Program-made: the position numbers and the translations under genes
Notes under the pieces: generated by a model
What the model was told of the DNA's origin: nothing
Database searches by the model: none
Seen by the model: the letters and a program-made list of their open reading frames with translations, nothing else
Assembly (NCBI RefSeq): GCF_037975245.1
Contig: NC_092570.1
Span: 12,999,001 to 13,063,000, forward strand
DNA: 64,000 bases
Source: Apostichopus japonicus
Taxonomy: Eukaryota > Echinodermata > Holothuroidea > Aspidochirotida > Stichopodidae
Direction: 5' to 3'
Part shown: piece by piece, positions 1 through 10,639 of the stretch
Numbering within the stretch: the first letter of the stretch is position 1
How the letters are laid out: each line of letters begins with the position of its first letter

Positions 1-1861
1 CAGAGCTTTATCATGATCATTCTGTGTTTTTCCATACACCAGAATGTCGTCACTCACATTCAATACTCCTGGAATTCCATCCAACACTTGACAAATAATA
101 TTTTGAAATAATTCCGCAGCAGAATTTATCCCAAAACTAAGTCGCTTGTACCTCCAAAGGCCTGTATGTGTGGTAAACGTTGTAATGTACCGAGAATCTG
201 GGTGAAGTTCGATTTGATGATAGCCTTTGTTTAAATCCAGTTTCGAAAAGAGCTTTGCACCATTAATATCATGTATGATGTCATCGACTGTCGGCATTAG
301 ATGTCTTTCCCTTTTGATTGCTTTATTCGGCTGGCGCATGTCTACACAGATTCTGATGTCATCAGGTCTGTTTGCTTTAGGTGTTACTACAATGGGCGAA
401 ACCCATGGGGTGGGACAATCTTTAACTCTTTCAATGACATCACTTCTTTCCAGTTCATTGAGTTCTTGTCAACTTTTCTTCGTAGGTGAAAGGGTATGCG
501 CCGGTGTTGTTGAGTGACTGGGGTTACGGTTTCATCGATATGTAATTTGGCTTTGCAATGAGCCAACTTACCAATGCCTGTGAATAGATTATCATGTTCC
601 ATGACCAGTTTCTCCATCGATTCCGATACAGTCGGGGAAGCGGTCTGGTTAACATTAATATGTAGCACATTTAACCGGGTTGCTGTTTCATATCCAAGGA
701 GACAACCACAATTTCCTTGAACTACGTAAAACATTGCTGTTGTTGACATACTTGAAGTCTGGATTTCACCACGAAATTTTCCTTTAAGCATAAGCAAATT
801 CTTGCCATAACCATACAACTTTATGTCAGACTTCTGAAGCTGGGGTCTGGGGTGCATGCGAATGAATGTTTCTTCATCTATAATGTTAACTTTTGCCCCC
901 GAATCGATCAAAGCTGTAATTTCCGTATGTTCCACTTTAACACTTACGGATGGACCAGAGGACGCACTGCCTATTCGACTAATAACAAATGTGTAACTTA
1001 CGTTATCGTCGTCGTGCGAAGTAGTACTCTTGCTTTGCTCAGACTCTTTAGATGTCTCAATATTATTAAGTCCCTTGCGTCGATTGTCAATTTTGTGTTG
1101 CTGAGGTTTGGTCCGTGTAGATTGACACATTCGGGCATAGTGTCCAATCTTTCCGCAACTGTGACATACCTTTCCTTTAACAGGACACAGTCCTTGATGA
1201 GGAAAATCATGTCCACACTGGTAACATTTCTTCTTTGAGCGTGATTCCGATTGTTTCTTCACATTCGGCTTCCATTTCGGTTTTTGTTGTCTTTCTCTGA
1301 CCCACTGAACCTGTCCATAACTTGAACTTTCGATCTCTCTGGCCTCCTTTTCGCACATTTCACTAGCGCGGCCACTGTCTAGCACCTGGGTTAATGTCAT
1401 CGTGTGATCTTTCAGAATGTTCCGTCGTAGTGATGAAGAGATACAACCTTGCAGAATTTGTGATTTGATCTCTTTATCTAGCTCAGAAAATTGACAGTGC
1501 TTCGCTAACTGTCTCAGTCTAGTGGCAAACATGTCCAGAGTTTCGCTCGAATCTTGTTTGGACTGTCTGAACTTGTATACTTCAAACTCAACATTCTTGG
1601 CGGGTTGAAAATAAGTAGACAAACTTTCCTTGGCTTTCACATAATCAGTAGCTTCACCAGTGTCACTGAGAGTGTGAAAAATATCTAAAACACTTTCTCC
1701 AGCAAAATGTAACAACATCGCTCTCTTGCGTGTATTGTCTTTGATGTTGAATGCAATGAAAAGTTTTCCAGTCTAGCAATCCACTTTTCCCAACGACTCC
1801 CAACATCTGCTTGATCAGATCCATTACCGAAACCAAATTCCGGAAACTGAAGATTCGCCAT
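1..1861 (-). pseudogene. Mag/SURL-like Gypsy retrotransposon gag-protease-RT, frameshifted and cut by window edge
   Basis: The minus strand starts at ATG 1861 with a short gag N-terminus, shifts frame near 1720-1745, then runs open to about 480. Seen in order: a gag helical region, a CCHC zinc knuckle (CHSCGKIGHYARMC) preceded by a second cysteine knuckle (CYQCGHDFPHQGLC), and a retropepsin site (ALIDSGAKVNII). A second frameshift near 480 precedes the reverse transcriptase, which continues to base 1 with the substrate-binding KLDLNKGYHQIELH block and the catalytic VSDDILVYG box. Gag packages the RNA; protease and RT mature and copy it. This order is standard for Metaviridae-type LTR retrotransposons. 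RNase H and integrase would lie left of the window. Two frameshifts in about 1.9 kb make this copy inactive, although one could be a programmed gag-pol shift. The 5' LTR and primer site lie just upstream. Confidence 0.9.
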
Positions 1862-2024
1862 TTTCACAGTCAGAAAATACAAACTTTGGGGACTTTTAAG
1901 ATAGTGAGAACTTGAAGATTTTTATAATCCGGTTTCACTACAGAGAACTGTTGTCAGATTTTTTTTTTTTGCAGATTTTTATAATCTGAATGAGGAATGG
2001 ATCACAATGTATCCCAATGTATCC

Positions 2025-2042
2025 ATCCCATCCTCGTCGCCA
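2025..2042 (-). promoter_or_regulatory. Retrotransposon primer-binding site matching tRNA-Ser
   Basis: On the minus strand these 18 bases read TGGCGACGAGGATGGGAT. This is the exact complement of the 3' end of a typical animal tRNA-Ser(GCT) including the CCA tail, as I recall that tRNA. It sits one base after the proposed LTR end and about 160 bases before the gag start. Mag/SURL elements are known to use this kind of primer. Confidence 0.85.
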
Positions 2043-2043
2043 T

Positions 2044-2309
2044 TGTAAAGTTCTCTACTCCAAAGAATACACTGACAGTATAGAATATATTGTATTCGAC
2101 TTGTCGCTTCTATTTCTAAATCAGTTCTACTTCTTAATAACAATATGTACATGAATTTAATACAGTGGGAACAAACAGGGTGAATCATACATTGTTTATG
2201 TATAAAGATAAGAGTATCGACTACTGGAGGGAGAGAGGTCAAAAGGCCACAGCAACGAGACCACAGATTATAAATGAGCCTAGCTGCAGTTACTCAAAGG
2301 GGTAGCACA
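2044..2309 (-). repeat. 5' long terminal repeat of the Gypsy element (boundary tentative)
   Basis: On the minus strand the segment starts TGT and ends ACA, the usual LTR termini, and abuts the primer-binding site. At about 266 bp it is a plausible size for a short Mag/SURL LTR. TATA-like stretches occur inside. The inner edge is well fixed by the primer site. The outer edge is a guess, because the 3' LTR and the target duplication are outside the window; an ACA at 2330 is an alternative. Confidence 0.55.
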
Positions 2310-2780
2310 TTGTATATCTTGGATATTACAATGGTGAGTGGTGAAGTGATTAGGATTTAAAAAAATGTTCTCATGGAATAATTCTCTGGGTTGGTCAGTC
2401 TCATTGCTGTTTGGGTTTGTTTTCCACAGGGCATTTTATGTGGTTCTTAACCCTAGGCTCCTTTGCCCTTTAGTAACCTGTTAGGTTAGGTTTGTGTGTA
2501 AAGTAGGCTAATATTATACTAATAGCTGATACCATAAAGTGATTTTAGATGCAATAATGCTAATTAGCAACTGACGCTAATAGAATTGAATTTGACGTGG
2601 TAGTTATTATCATAACTGGGCTAGCTGTTGATACAGGAGGGCTACACAATATGATTATCAACATGCAATTCCACTTTTATACTTTTAAAATCAATTTCAA
2701 GGCTAAAAATAAAACTCAGACAGTTATCTGTAGTGAAGGGTAGGCCTGTCCTACCCTAACCTATACAATGCGAGTTTAAT

Positions 2781-2806
2781 CAGGGAGTTGTTATTAAAAC
2801 TCCCTG
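2781..2806. repeat. CAGGGAGTT hairpin, copy 1
   Basis: Inverted arms CAGGGAGTT and AACTCCCTG flank an 8-base A/T spacer. Near-identical hairpins recur at 2881, 23683 and 23868, so this is a dispersed short palindrome and not a chance stem. Confidence 0.6.
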
Positions 2807-2880
2807 GTATAGTATCGTTCGCCCAGCTATTAGTATTACCATTTATATCTGTGCATAGGCTGGAGAGCTTAAGTGATCGA

Positions 2881-2908
2881 CCAGGGAGTTGCCATAACAA
2901 CTCCCTGG
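2881..2908. repeat. CAGGGAGTT hairpin, copy 2
   Basis: Perfect 11-bp arms CCAGGGAGTTG and CAACTCCCTGG around a 6-base loop (CCATAA). It belongs to the same family as copy 1, about 75 bases upstream. Confidence 0.65.
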
Positions 2909-3295
2909 ATCATGACAGCGGCCATAGACACTACACAGGCCAAATTATTACTGGCCTAGCACATGACCTATCCACGTGAGATTCAATGAACACAAGCTTA
3001 ACGTGAGGCCTAGGTCTAGTCTAACCTACGCTTGTCCTAATATTAACCTAGCATTAATTGGGCCTAGGACTAGTGATCCGGGAATGATTTCCAGCACAAA
3101 ATTGTGGCAAGCCTAAGCACATGCATATCTGTGGTGTTAGTCCAACGAACGTACCTTGTCTGTCTCCGGCATTTTTTAGTTAACTATAAGCTTGACTTCT
3201 GTGGTTTACGCATCTTGCATGTAAACAAATATATTACAGTATGTACATACCGTGTACCGCCACGTCTTACTATCTTCGGTACAGAACGTAAATTA

Positions 3296-3352
3296 TCACG
3301 TACGTACGTAATACATATTACGTACGTGCGTAGTGTTATTACGTACGTACGT
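3296..3352. repeat. ACGTACGT palindromic cluster
   Basis: Three runs of ACGTACGTACGT-type self-complementary sequence are separated by short A/T spacers, and the whole forms a larger inverted repeat. The rest of 2310-3450 shows no convincing gene. It is A/T-rich intergenic sequence with TAGGCCTA-type words. Confidence 0.6.
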
Positions 3353-3457
3353 AATAATTTTTTCTGTTACTCTGTTCTCTCTAGATCTTCGTACTTTGTT
3401 CTAGTGTGTTCTTAAGTTCAAAGAGCCTTGCTTCTTGTCTTTCAATTTGTTGCGTTA

Positions 3458-3840
3458 AGTGGCATACTCCTACTGGAGTCTATATCCATCCGCACGATTG
3501 TTCTCCTTCAAGAAAAGTGCCAAAAAGCAGCTGGGGAACATCTTATTGACCTTTTATCAATCATGATCTAGTTTTTTTGTGGCTTGCATGTTGAAGAACA
3601 TGAATAGAAGAACATGTGGTGAAAAAATTGGGTCAATTGAGGCAATTTTTGACCCCATTAGGCATCCCAGGAGCAGCGTAAGAAAATTGTTTACTACTGA
3701 GTGAAGAGGTTTGTTTACAAGTGGCGAAAACTTCAGGGATCTGATAGCAAGAAATCTGCTCTGTCATGGTACGGAAAATTGATGGTGCCATGAAGGCCAA
3801 CTTGTCAGCTATCCGGTGATGGGTAGCGTTTAGCAAGTGA
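3458..3840 (+). repeat. Dispersed repeat D, copy 1
   Basis: About 380 bp that recurs in inverted orientation at 54931-55312, with long shared runs around GGCTTGCATGTTG and GTGGTGAAAAAATTGGG. One strand of this copy is open for 78 codons, but the other copy has stops and a shifted frame, so coding is not supported. It is an old interspersed repeat or a dead transposon piece of unknown class. Confidence 0.7.
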
Positions 3841-4639
3841 GAACCTCTATCTTGACTTAGAGACCACATTACTTTTGAGATTTAGTGTGTAAGTCAATGG
3901 GGCTTTTAATGGCCATTGTGACAATTTGCTAACGCTAATGTATATAGTCTAACACTTTACTGTACTTCCTCACGTTTCATGCTTCAAGTCATTCGTAGGC
4001 TGCTGCTGACTATGATCAATTCTTAACTTTAATGTTACTGAAACAGGATAATTACACTGTCTCACTGCTAGTATCAAGTCAGTCGAAGCATGACATATAT
4101 AAACTTGAAAGAAAGAAAAAACTGACAATTAGTTATGATCAAAAAGGATTTTAAAAAAGTGCTACATTGTTTCTATAGCTACTTTGCTTTGCAAGAGATA
4201 CTCACCTTCAACATATGCTTAATCACTGGAAAATTCATTTAAGAATTAATTCGATGACGTGTAAGTGTTATCCAAGGCTATATGTAAAGTGATCATGTTT
4301 ATAAGTTCTTGTAACTTAACCAAAACAGGTTCTTGTAACACTTACTTGTAACGGAGCGCCTCTGAATGACAGGCAACACAATATTTCATTGACACATTTG
4401 TCATGTTTTATACACGCTATTTGAGGTTGCATTGTTTTCCAGTTGAGCTTTATTGTGTCGTTTTCGATGAAATGACTTATTATTCGCTGTGTTAGCTTAA
4501 GTAGTCTAGCCACTTCATTTGATGAGCGTTACAAATTCAATGGGTCAATCGGCGAAACAATGATGGTGGAAGAGAGAAATACATAATGGACTGGTAGCAG
4601 TGAATTTTATTTGTCCACAACATCTTACAGAAGAATTAT

Positions 4640-4740
4640 CAACAACAGTTAAAAACTTCCAGCTCCCACCGGGATTCGAACCCAGGCCTCCCGCTTTATA
4701 TGGACACCCCAACCAACTGGGCTATGGACACCAGTAAGGA
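4640..4740 (-). repeat. tRNA-derived SINE, family A, copy 1
   Basis: The minus strand carries a pol III A box (TAGCCCAGTTGG) and B box (GGTTCGAATCC) about 40 bases apart, then a GGTGGGAGCTGGAAG tail. It matches the better preserved family A copies at 61.9-62.3 kb but is the most diverged one. The tRNA-like head is imperfect, so it is not a functional tRNA. Another B-box-like word (GAGGTTCGATCCC) at about 4844 has no clear partner. Confidence 0.75.
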
Positions 4741-4926
4741 AGTTCGTCAATCCACTGTCGGCTTCAGCAACCTGTATCGAAAACTGCTAGTCCTGTTTGT
4801 AGAATCACGTGGTACGGACTTAGGTCTGTGACACGAAAAAAGGTCCGAGGTTCGATCCCTACCTTCGCCTTAGTCCCAAAAGCACAAAACCTGTGGTGAA
4901 GTTGAATTTCTGATAAATTCATCTTT

Positions 4927-5165
<239 letters not shown>

Positions 5166-5768
5166 TTGAGGTAATTGTACTGTTGAACAATAGTTGAAGT
5201 TCCAGGTTAGGTGTCTGTTTCCGTTTCTGGGGATTTATTAATTTAACAACGATGCTCTTCTCCATTCTAAGTATCATTAATTGTTATCAATATTAATGTA
5301 ATGATGTATACATCGTTTATTTTGAGAAGTAAGTAGGCGACATTTTGAACTTAAACCAGGAAATAAAGTCGAGAACCATAATATTGCTACGAGGTATAGA
5401 AACAACAATACTCAAGATATACATACAAAATTTGACGAGAAAGCGATAAATTAATTAACATATATTTAAACGAAAAAAAAAACAACTTTAAAGGGGTCTG
5501 GTTCGGTGGCAAACCACGTGTATGCCACATGCATTTGACAAGACATGATTATAGCCGATCCAACACATGTGGTTGAACAACACATGTTATCTATTATTTC
5601 CTAAACTGAAATAGGTATTACTGTAATTACTGTTTAAAAAAAAAAAAATTGGAATTGATAAATGACATGTTTTACGATAGTGATTATTCTCGATTACATA
5701 AATATGATTATCAAAGAAAAAAGAAGAAAGAAAATAAGAAAAGGAAGCAAGTCATTTACAATACTAAA

Positions 5769-6085
5769 GCAATACTATAGTATATTATAGTATAGTATAG
5801 TATACTATAGTATAGTATACTATACTGTACTGTACTGTACTGTAATGTACTATACTATACTACACTACACTATACTAAACTACACTAAACCACACTACAC
5901 TACACCTCACTACACTACACTACACTACACTACACTACACTACACTACACTACACTAAACTGTGCTGTGCTGTGCTGTGCTATGCTATGCTATGCTATAC
6001 TTTACTATACTATGCTATACTATACTATGCTATGCTATACTATACTATGCTATGCTATACTATACTATGCTATGCTATACTATAG
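5769..6085. repeat. Drifting pentanucleotide satellite
   Basis: A 5-bp tandem array whose unit changes along its length: TATAG/TATAC, then TGTAC, then TACAC (the longest pure run, about 5900-5955), then TGCTG, then alternating CTATG and CTATA. No gene is present. Confidence 0.9.
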
Positions 6086-6180
6086 CAGATACTTTGAGCA
6101 TTTTGATGCATTGCATCTTAATGTAAGTGTGGAATTTATTGTTCATTGTTTAAACTACTAGAAGAAAGAGCAAGACGATT

Positions 6181-6490
6181 GTGCATGAATTGTTTATTGG
6201 TGGTAGCGTACTAGGTCATAGTCTAGACTTGGACTTAGACATGACGGACACAGGTTGCCCTGGACTGAGACATGTCTTGTACTTTGCCTGCATTGGATTT
6301 GAAAAAAAAGTTGTATTCGGATTACCTGGACTCGCCGTTCTTCAGTTTCTGGAGCCGAATCTACTGGACTCGACTACAGCCCTGAAATATAATAAACAAA
6401 TTCTGCAAACGATCGCGTGGAGAACTTTGCAATTTACACCGATCTATTACAACCAAGAAGGCGATGTTGTTATTTTAGAGGCACAATGGT
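6181..6490 (+). CDS. Possible internal exon, unknown protein
   Basis: The frame is open for about 100 codons and ends exactly at a near-perfect splice donor (GTAAGTATTA from 6491). The composition is protein-like, with a hydrophobic stretch (GLPGLAVLQFLEP) and few low-complexity runs. There is no ATG at the open-frame start, so it would be an internal exon; an acceptor may be the CTACTAG near 6160. I do not recognise the family and found no partner exon before the Ig-like gene at 7.5 kb. It could also be chance or part of a dead element. Confidence 0.3.
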
Positions 6491-7507
6491 GTAAGTATTA
6501 ATTCAATAGAGAAATCCTGCTATCAATTAAAAGGTACGCGATAATAATAACGTCCTGTTTAACTTGAAAGTCGATACTTACGTAGCCTATATTCTTCAAT
6601 ATATACTAAAGAATGTATGTGAAAATATATAGTAAGAACATATAAACGCTTACTTTTATGTACTCACGATCTCGTACAAGGCAATTATAATGGCTTTGTA
6701 CTCGTACTCATAATCCTATTTCCGGTTGCTTTTGTACTCAAAGGCTGATTCTCAAACACTCGTTCTCATAGTCGTACTTCTAACACTGTACTCGTACGAA
6801 GATTGTTGTGTACTCGTATCAAACTCGTGGCTTTGTACTCATACAGGCTCGATGGTACTCTGTAAATTGCATTCGTTCTCTTAAATGTGTACTCACAAAC
6901 CTGCTCCGTCATCCAGTGTTAAATACGCGTATTAATTCAATAGTCATTGGTCTATCATGCTATTTATTTCCATAGCGTATATATTAGAAAATGAGATTCC
7001 CGTGTCTATACTTTGCGTTTCATCCATTTGAGCATTCGGTGTTCTGTACACGGCATAACTAGCATTACAGCGTAAGAACAGGTCACAATTTAAGGTTTAC
7101 ACTGAAAATAATACAAACATTAGATTAACAGAAACAGTCAAGGTTGTCACTCAAACGGAAGTCAGGAATCGTTTCCAAGTTGACCTTTCTGTTCAAATAT
7201 ATCTAACATTCATATCTGCTAAGCATACCATGATGTTCACTTACCGTGATAAAGAAACATAAAGAGCTTTTTTCTTGAAACAATCAACTATGCTACCACA
7301 CAATCCCTTTAATAATAACAATGAGGGGAAAAAGGAACTGGCACAAGGATCTTGTAATATAACAGTTTCGTTATATAGTTATTTATGTCATTACTAACTC
7401 GTGTGTGGCGAACGATAGTCGTAAAAAGTTATACAAATTCAACCCAACCTCACGTCTATCTTAAATAAAGGTCAAGAAAGTTGATTTTTATTGTCAGAAG
7501 TTCAACT

Positions 7508-8848
7508 ATGGAATCATCTATTTTTCTGAATCATGTCACTGTTATTTTGTTTTACAGTTTTCTTCACATTTCTGTGAACGCGAGACTGGAGAAGGCCATA
7601 GATGTAACTGTTAATGGGAAGTTTGTCGCGAAATCGGGAGTGCAGCGGTACACGCTCTACGAGAAATCTCCAGAACTTACATCTTTTATTTGTACCGTCA
7701 AAAATGTTAAAGGAACACAAAAAGACGTGAAGATTTTGAAGGATGGAAAAGTACTTGGAAACGTAACGAATAATGGAACTACGTGGACAAACACATTCTC
7801 AAAGAATGGGGATGTCAAATCCTTTCTGGGGAATTATACTTGTCGCGCTCGGTTTTCAGTTACCAACTCATCCGGTCGGCAACGATCGTACACTATCGAT
7901 GTTATCACTGAAGTGGTTATGCAAGAAGAAAGCAAAGACTACTATCTGATTGCTTCGAGTGTTGGTTCTAGTGTCTATGCAGGGGAGCAAGTATCAATGT
8001 TTTGTGATGGACAGTACGTTGTTGAAACAGGGAGTACAAAACCCACAGAAGAATACGACTCTCCGAACTATAATTATGTTACAGAAGCCCCATGTCCAGT
8101 TCGCTTGAAGGGTTCATCAAATCCTGTTTTTCATGTTCCTTTCGGAATGAACCAGTTAGATGTCACTTGCGATTTACGTCCATTACAGTTTGGGACTGAA
8201 AGGAAGAATAGTCCGGATAATCAAGATGAACCTATACAAGGTTGCAAAGAAATCAACTTAACACTGAATATTACAAAGGCATTGACCGTCTCCTTGACAC
8301 CCCCAACTTTCGCAAGTGTGGGCGATGGTAAACTGTCGTTTGTCTGTACCAGTGACCCACCACGTTTGATGTACTGGACCGTAATGGCGACCAGTGGTAA
8401 TGTACTGGATTTCAGCTACCACCCGGTGGAAGGAAACCCGACAATAAAGATAACACAGCAACCAGGAAATACCACGTTGGAAATCCAGGAACCATTCGTT
8501 GATAGTAATGGCATACACACAGTGATATGTGCTACTTATGATACACAGACACATGTCATCGCTTCTTCGTCACATGAAAGGCTTGCACTAAATTCTGGCC
8601 GTCATTCTGAGACCTCCCCCAGGATTGGAGGTGTTTCAATAACACTCATGACCATCCTTTCAGTAATAGTCTGCATACTAATTATCACAGTAGTCTATTT
8701 GCTCATCAAGTTGCAGCAGGTCGTCTCTCTGGGATCATCGCCTAAGGATAGCAACGCCGATGACGATGACAAGTTGCCTTCGGGAACAGACCTCCAAGAC
8801 AACCCGGTGTATCTCTCTTACTCGGACACAAACGTTACTTCCCTTTGA
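7508..8848 (+). CDS. Single-exon Ig-like type I transmembrane receptor
   Basis: 446 residues from ATG 7508; a longer frame would need a TTG start. Residues 1-25 are a signal peptide ending SVNA. Ig-like modules follow: C62 to C112 (the GNYTC motif is the classic Ig F-strand), a cysteine-rich middle module (C166, C196, C221, C246), and C280 to C341 with W290 as core tryptophan. There are several N-glycosylation sites. One membrane segment covers about 375-400. The 45-residue tail has an acidic patch and NPVYLSY, which combines an NPxY endocytic/PTB-binding signal with a second tyrosine. All of this sits in one exon. The protein is clearly paralogous to the open frame at 62660 (shared SSVGS.VYAGEQ, PPRLM.WT and TYDT blocks). 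It is likely a cell-surface recognition or adhesion molecule; ligand unknown. The lack of introns hints at retro-origin or a fast-evolving family. Confidence 0.85.
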   Translation: MESSIFLNHVTVILFYSFLHISVNARLEKAIDVTVNGKFVAKSGVQRYTLYEKSPELTSFICTVKNVKGTQKDVKILKDGKVLGNVTNNGTTWTNTFSKNGDVKSFLGNYTCRARFSVTNSSGRQRSYTIDVITEVVMQEESKDYYLIASSVGSSVYAGEQVSMFCDGQYVVETGSTKPTEEYDSPNYNYVTEAPCPVRLKGSSNPVFHVPFGMNQLDVTCDLRPLQFGTERKNSPDNQDEPIQGCKEINLTLNITKALTVSLTPPTFASVGDGKLSFVCTSDPPRLMYWTVMATSGNVLDFSYHPVEGNPTIKITQQPGNTTLEIQEPFVDSNGIHTVICATYDTQTHVIASSSHERLALNSGRHSETSPRIGGVSITLMTILSVIVCILIITVVYLLIKLQQVVSLGSSPKDSNADDDDKLPSGTDLQDNPVYLSYSDTNVTSL

Positions 8849-9060
8849 CAATGTCAACTGCATCCAAGAAGGAACATGAACAGTCCTCCAAGACAACCCG
8901 GTGTATCTCTCTTACTCGGACACAAACGTACCTTCCCTTTGACAAAGTCAACTGCATCCAAGAAGGAACCGGAACATATCTCCGAGACAACCCCGGTGTA
9001 TCTCTCTTACTCGGACACAAACGTACCTTCCCTGTGACAATGTCAACTACATCCAAGAAA
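8789..9060 (+). repeat. Triplicated 94-95 bp C-terminal coding unit of the Ig-like gene
   Basis: Three head-to-tail copies of the segment encoding the NPVYLSYSDTN tail plus about 45 bases of 3' sequence. The GGTGTATCTCTC core is at about 8806, 8900 and 8995. Copy 1 supplies the real C-terminus and stop codon. Because 94 is not a multiple of 3, copies 2 and 3 fall out of frame and probably act as 3' UTR. A 267-base open frame across them is in a different frame and is a by-product. Confidence 0.85.
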
Positions 9061-9111
9061 TCGATAAATGGTGATAATGATTCAGGTCAGGGCAGTTCTC
9101 AAAGAATTTGA

Positions 9112-10410
9112 AAACAGGTGACTTTATTGGTTATTGTTATTGTCATTATTATGTAGGCCTAAGTGGACAGCTCCAAGATCAGCGCAGCAACATGACTAAT
9201 ATTCTGACACTAGTAGAGACCCACTATAACCCCGCCATGGTCGGTAATATTTAGAATTTCAGCCAAAACTTGCTAAAAAAACCCATAAAAAATAACCATA
9301 ACGCAGAGATATGGAGCGATTTGACAGAGCTGCCCACAATGACACGAACAGTAAGCTATGACTTTAAGGGAAGTTTTCATCCCAAAACGTTTGCAGTTCT
9401 CAAGGACGTATAATTACATGTTGTATATGGACTATTAATGTCACAGCACGACAGCTGCCAGCTCCAGGTGATACATTTTGATAAAGAGTTAATAAAAAAT
9501 ATAAATAAAAAAAACACAAAAAGGAAGAAGAAGAAGAAGAATGAAGAAAGAAAAATAAAGGATGTCGTTATGTTTATCAAAGACAGAAATGCTTTCGTTT
9601 TGACAAACCTTCATACTTGTAAATAGCTGTAAGTAAAATATTCTATGTGACAGTTTACTACATACTGTATAGTCAAACATGAAGGTGAAACTGACATGAT
9701 ATCGAAGCTCAGCAGCATTAATTGCCAAAGCCTTTCAAAGTTCAAGTAATTTTCTGGCCCTCAATTCCTCATCTCACCACTGATAGATGTTCAATGAAAA
9801 ATTCAGAGTGAGGAAACGCCTTGAATGTGGCAGCGAGTAGTGTAGTAAAATGCTTATTGAATAGATATGCTTTTTTAATATTCGCGTTTGCATGTCAACA
9901 GCATCCTGGTCATAACAAAAACATGCAACAAAGCAAATTTATACTTATTTTCTATTTGAATTAAAGTTCCCAACACAATCGATTAGGTCTCAAAAAAAAA
10001 TCCTTTAATGTGAAGTAAGTGATTCATTTGAGCAAGACGAGAAGTTATAAACTATCCATAAATCATCACCATGTCTCTATTGAAGTACAGGTACGTGATT
10101 ATGTGTGTAATTTTGTCATTCAAATAACTTGATTAGATGTAACTGGCAGACCGGTATAATGAATTCACGGAGGGTCCCACAAAAACAAGTTTAGTCTACC
10201 GTTTCTGTTTTGGAAGCTGTTACTACCGGTATAACCTTCCATTGGGTGAGAGGAAATTGGATGGTGAAAGTTAGGGTTGGTGGATAAGGGATAGGGTGCA
10301 CGAAGTAAAGAGATTACAGACTTGCTTCATGCAATACGACTGTTATGTTTAATATTATGTGCACATTCGGTGTACAAACAAACAATAATCGCAGGTGGTA
10401 CCTAAAAGTC
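9112..10410. other. Non-coding stretch downstream of the Ig-like gene
   Basis: A/T-rich sequence with a purine-rich AAGAAG run near 9520-9550 and several AATAAA words that could serve as polyadenylation signals. I see no gene, tRNA or clear repeat boundary. Confidence 0.5.
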
Positions 10411-10421
10411 TCTCCTAGCCT

Positions 10422-10620
10422 CAGGCGCGTAGCCAAGGTGGGGGCGCGAAGGGGGTGACCGCCCCCCTTGAGGATATTTGCTTGTACGTTTTTGTGATAT
10501 CGCTATTAATTTAAAAATAGAAAATGCTTAGATGCAACTTGCAAGGCATGGGAAGTGCCATTTCCAGCGATCTGGGAGGCATATTCAGCCATTATTTTCC
10601 TGTACGCTTCGCGCCAACTC
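10422..10620 (+). mobile_element. hAT-like non-autonomous element, left end and conserved core
   Basis: It starts CAGGCGCGTAGCCAAGG followed by a G-run, the same type of terminus as at 34325. At 10549-10615 it contains the conserved block GTGCCATTTCC...GATCTGGGAGGC...TGTACGC.TCGCGCCAAC shared with copies at 29.6, 34.8 and 53.6 kb. No matching right end or target duplication was found. Confidence 0.5.
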
Positions 10621-10639
10621 AAGCACTTTGTAACGTTTG

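Noticed and set aside
8845-9111. 88-codon open frame after the Ig-like gene
   Set aside because: It reads the triplicated tail segment in a shifted frame and overlaps the stop codon of the real gene.
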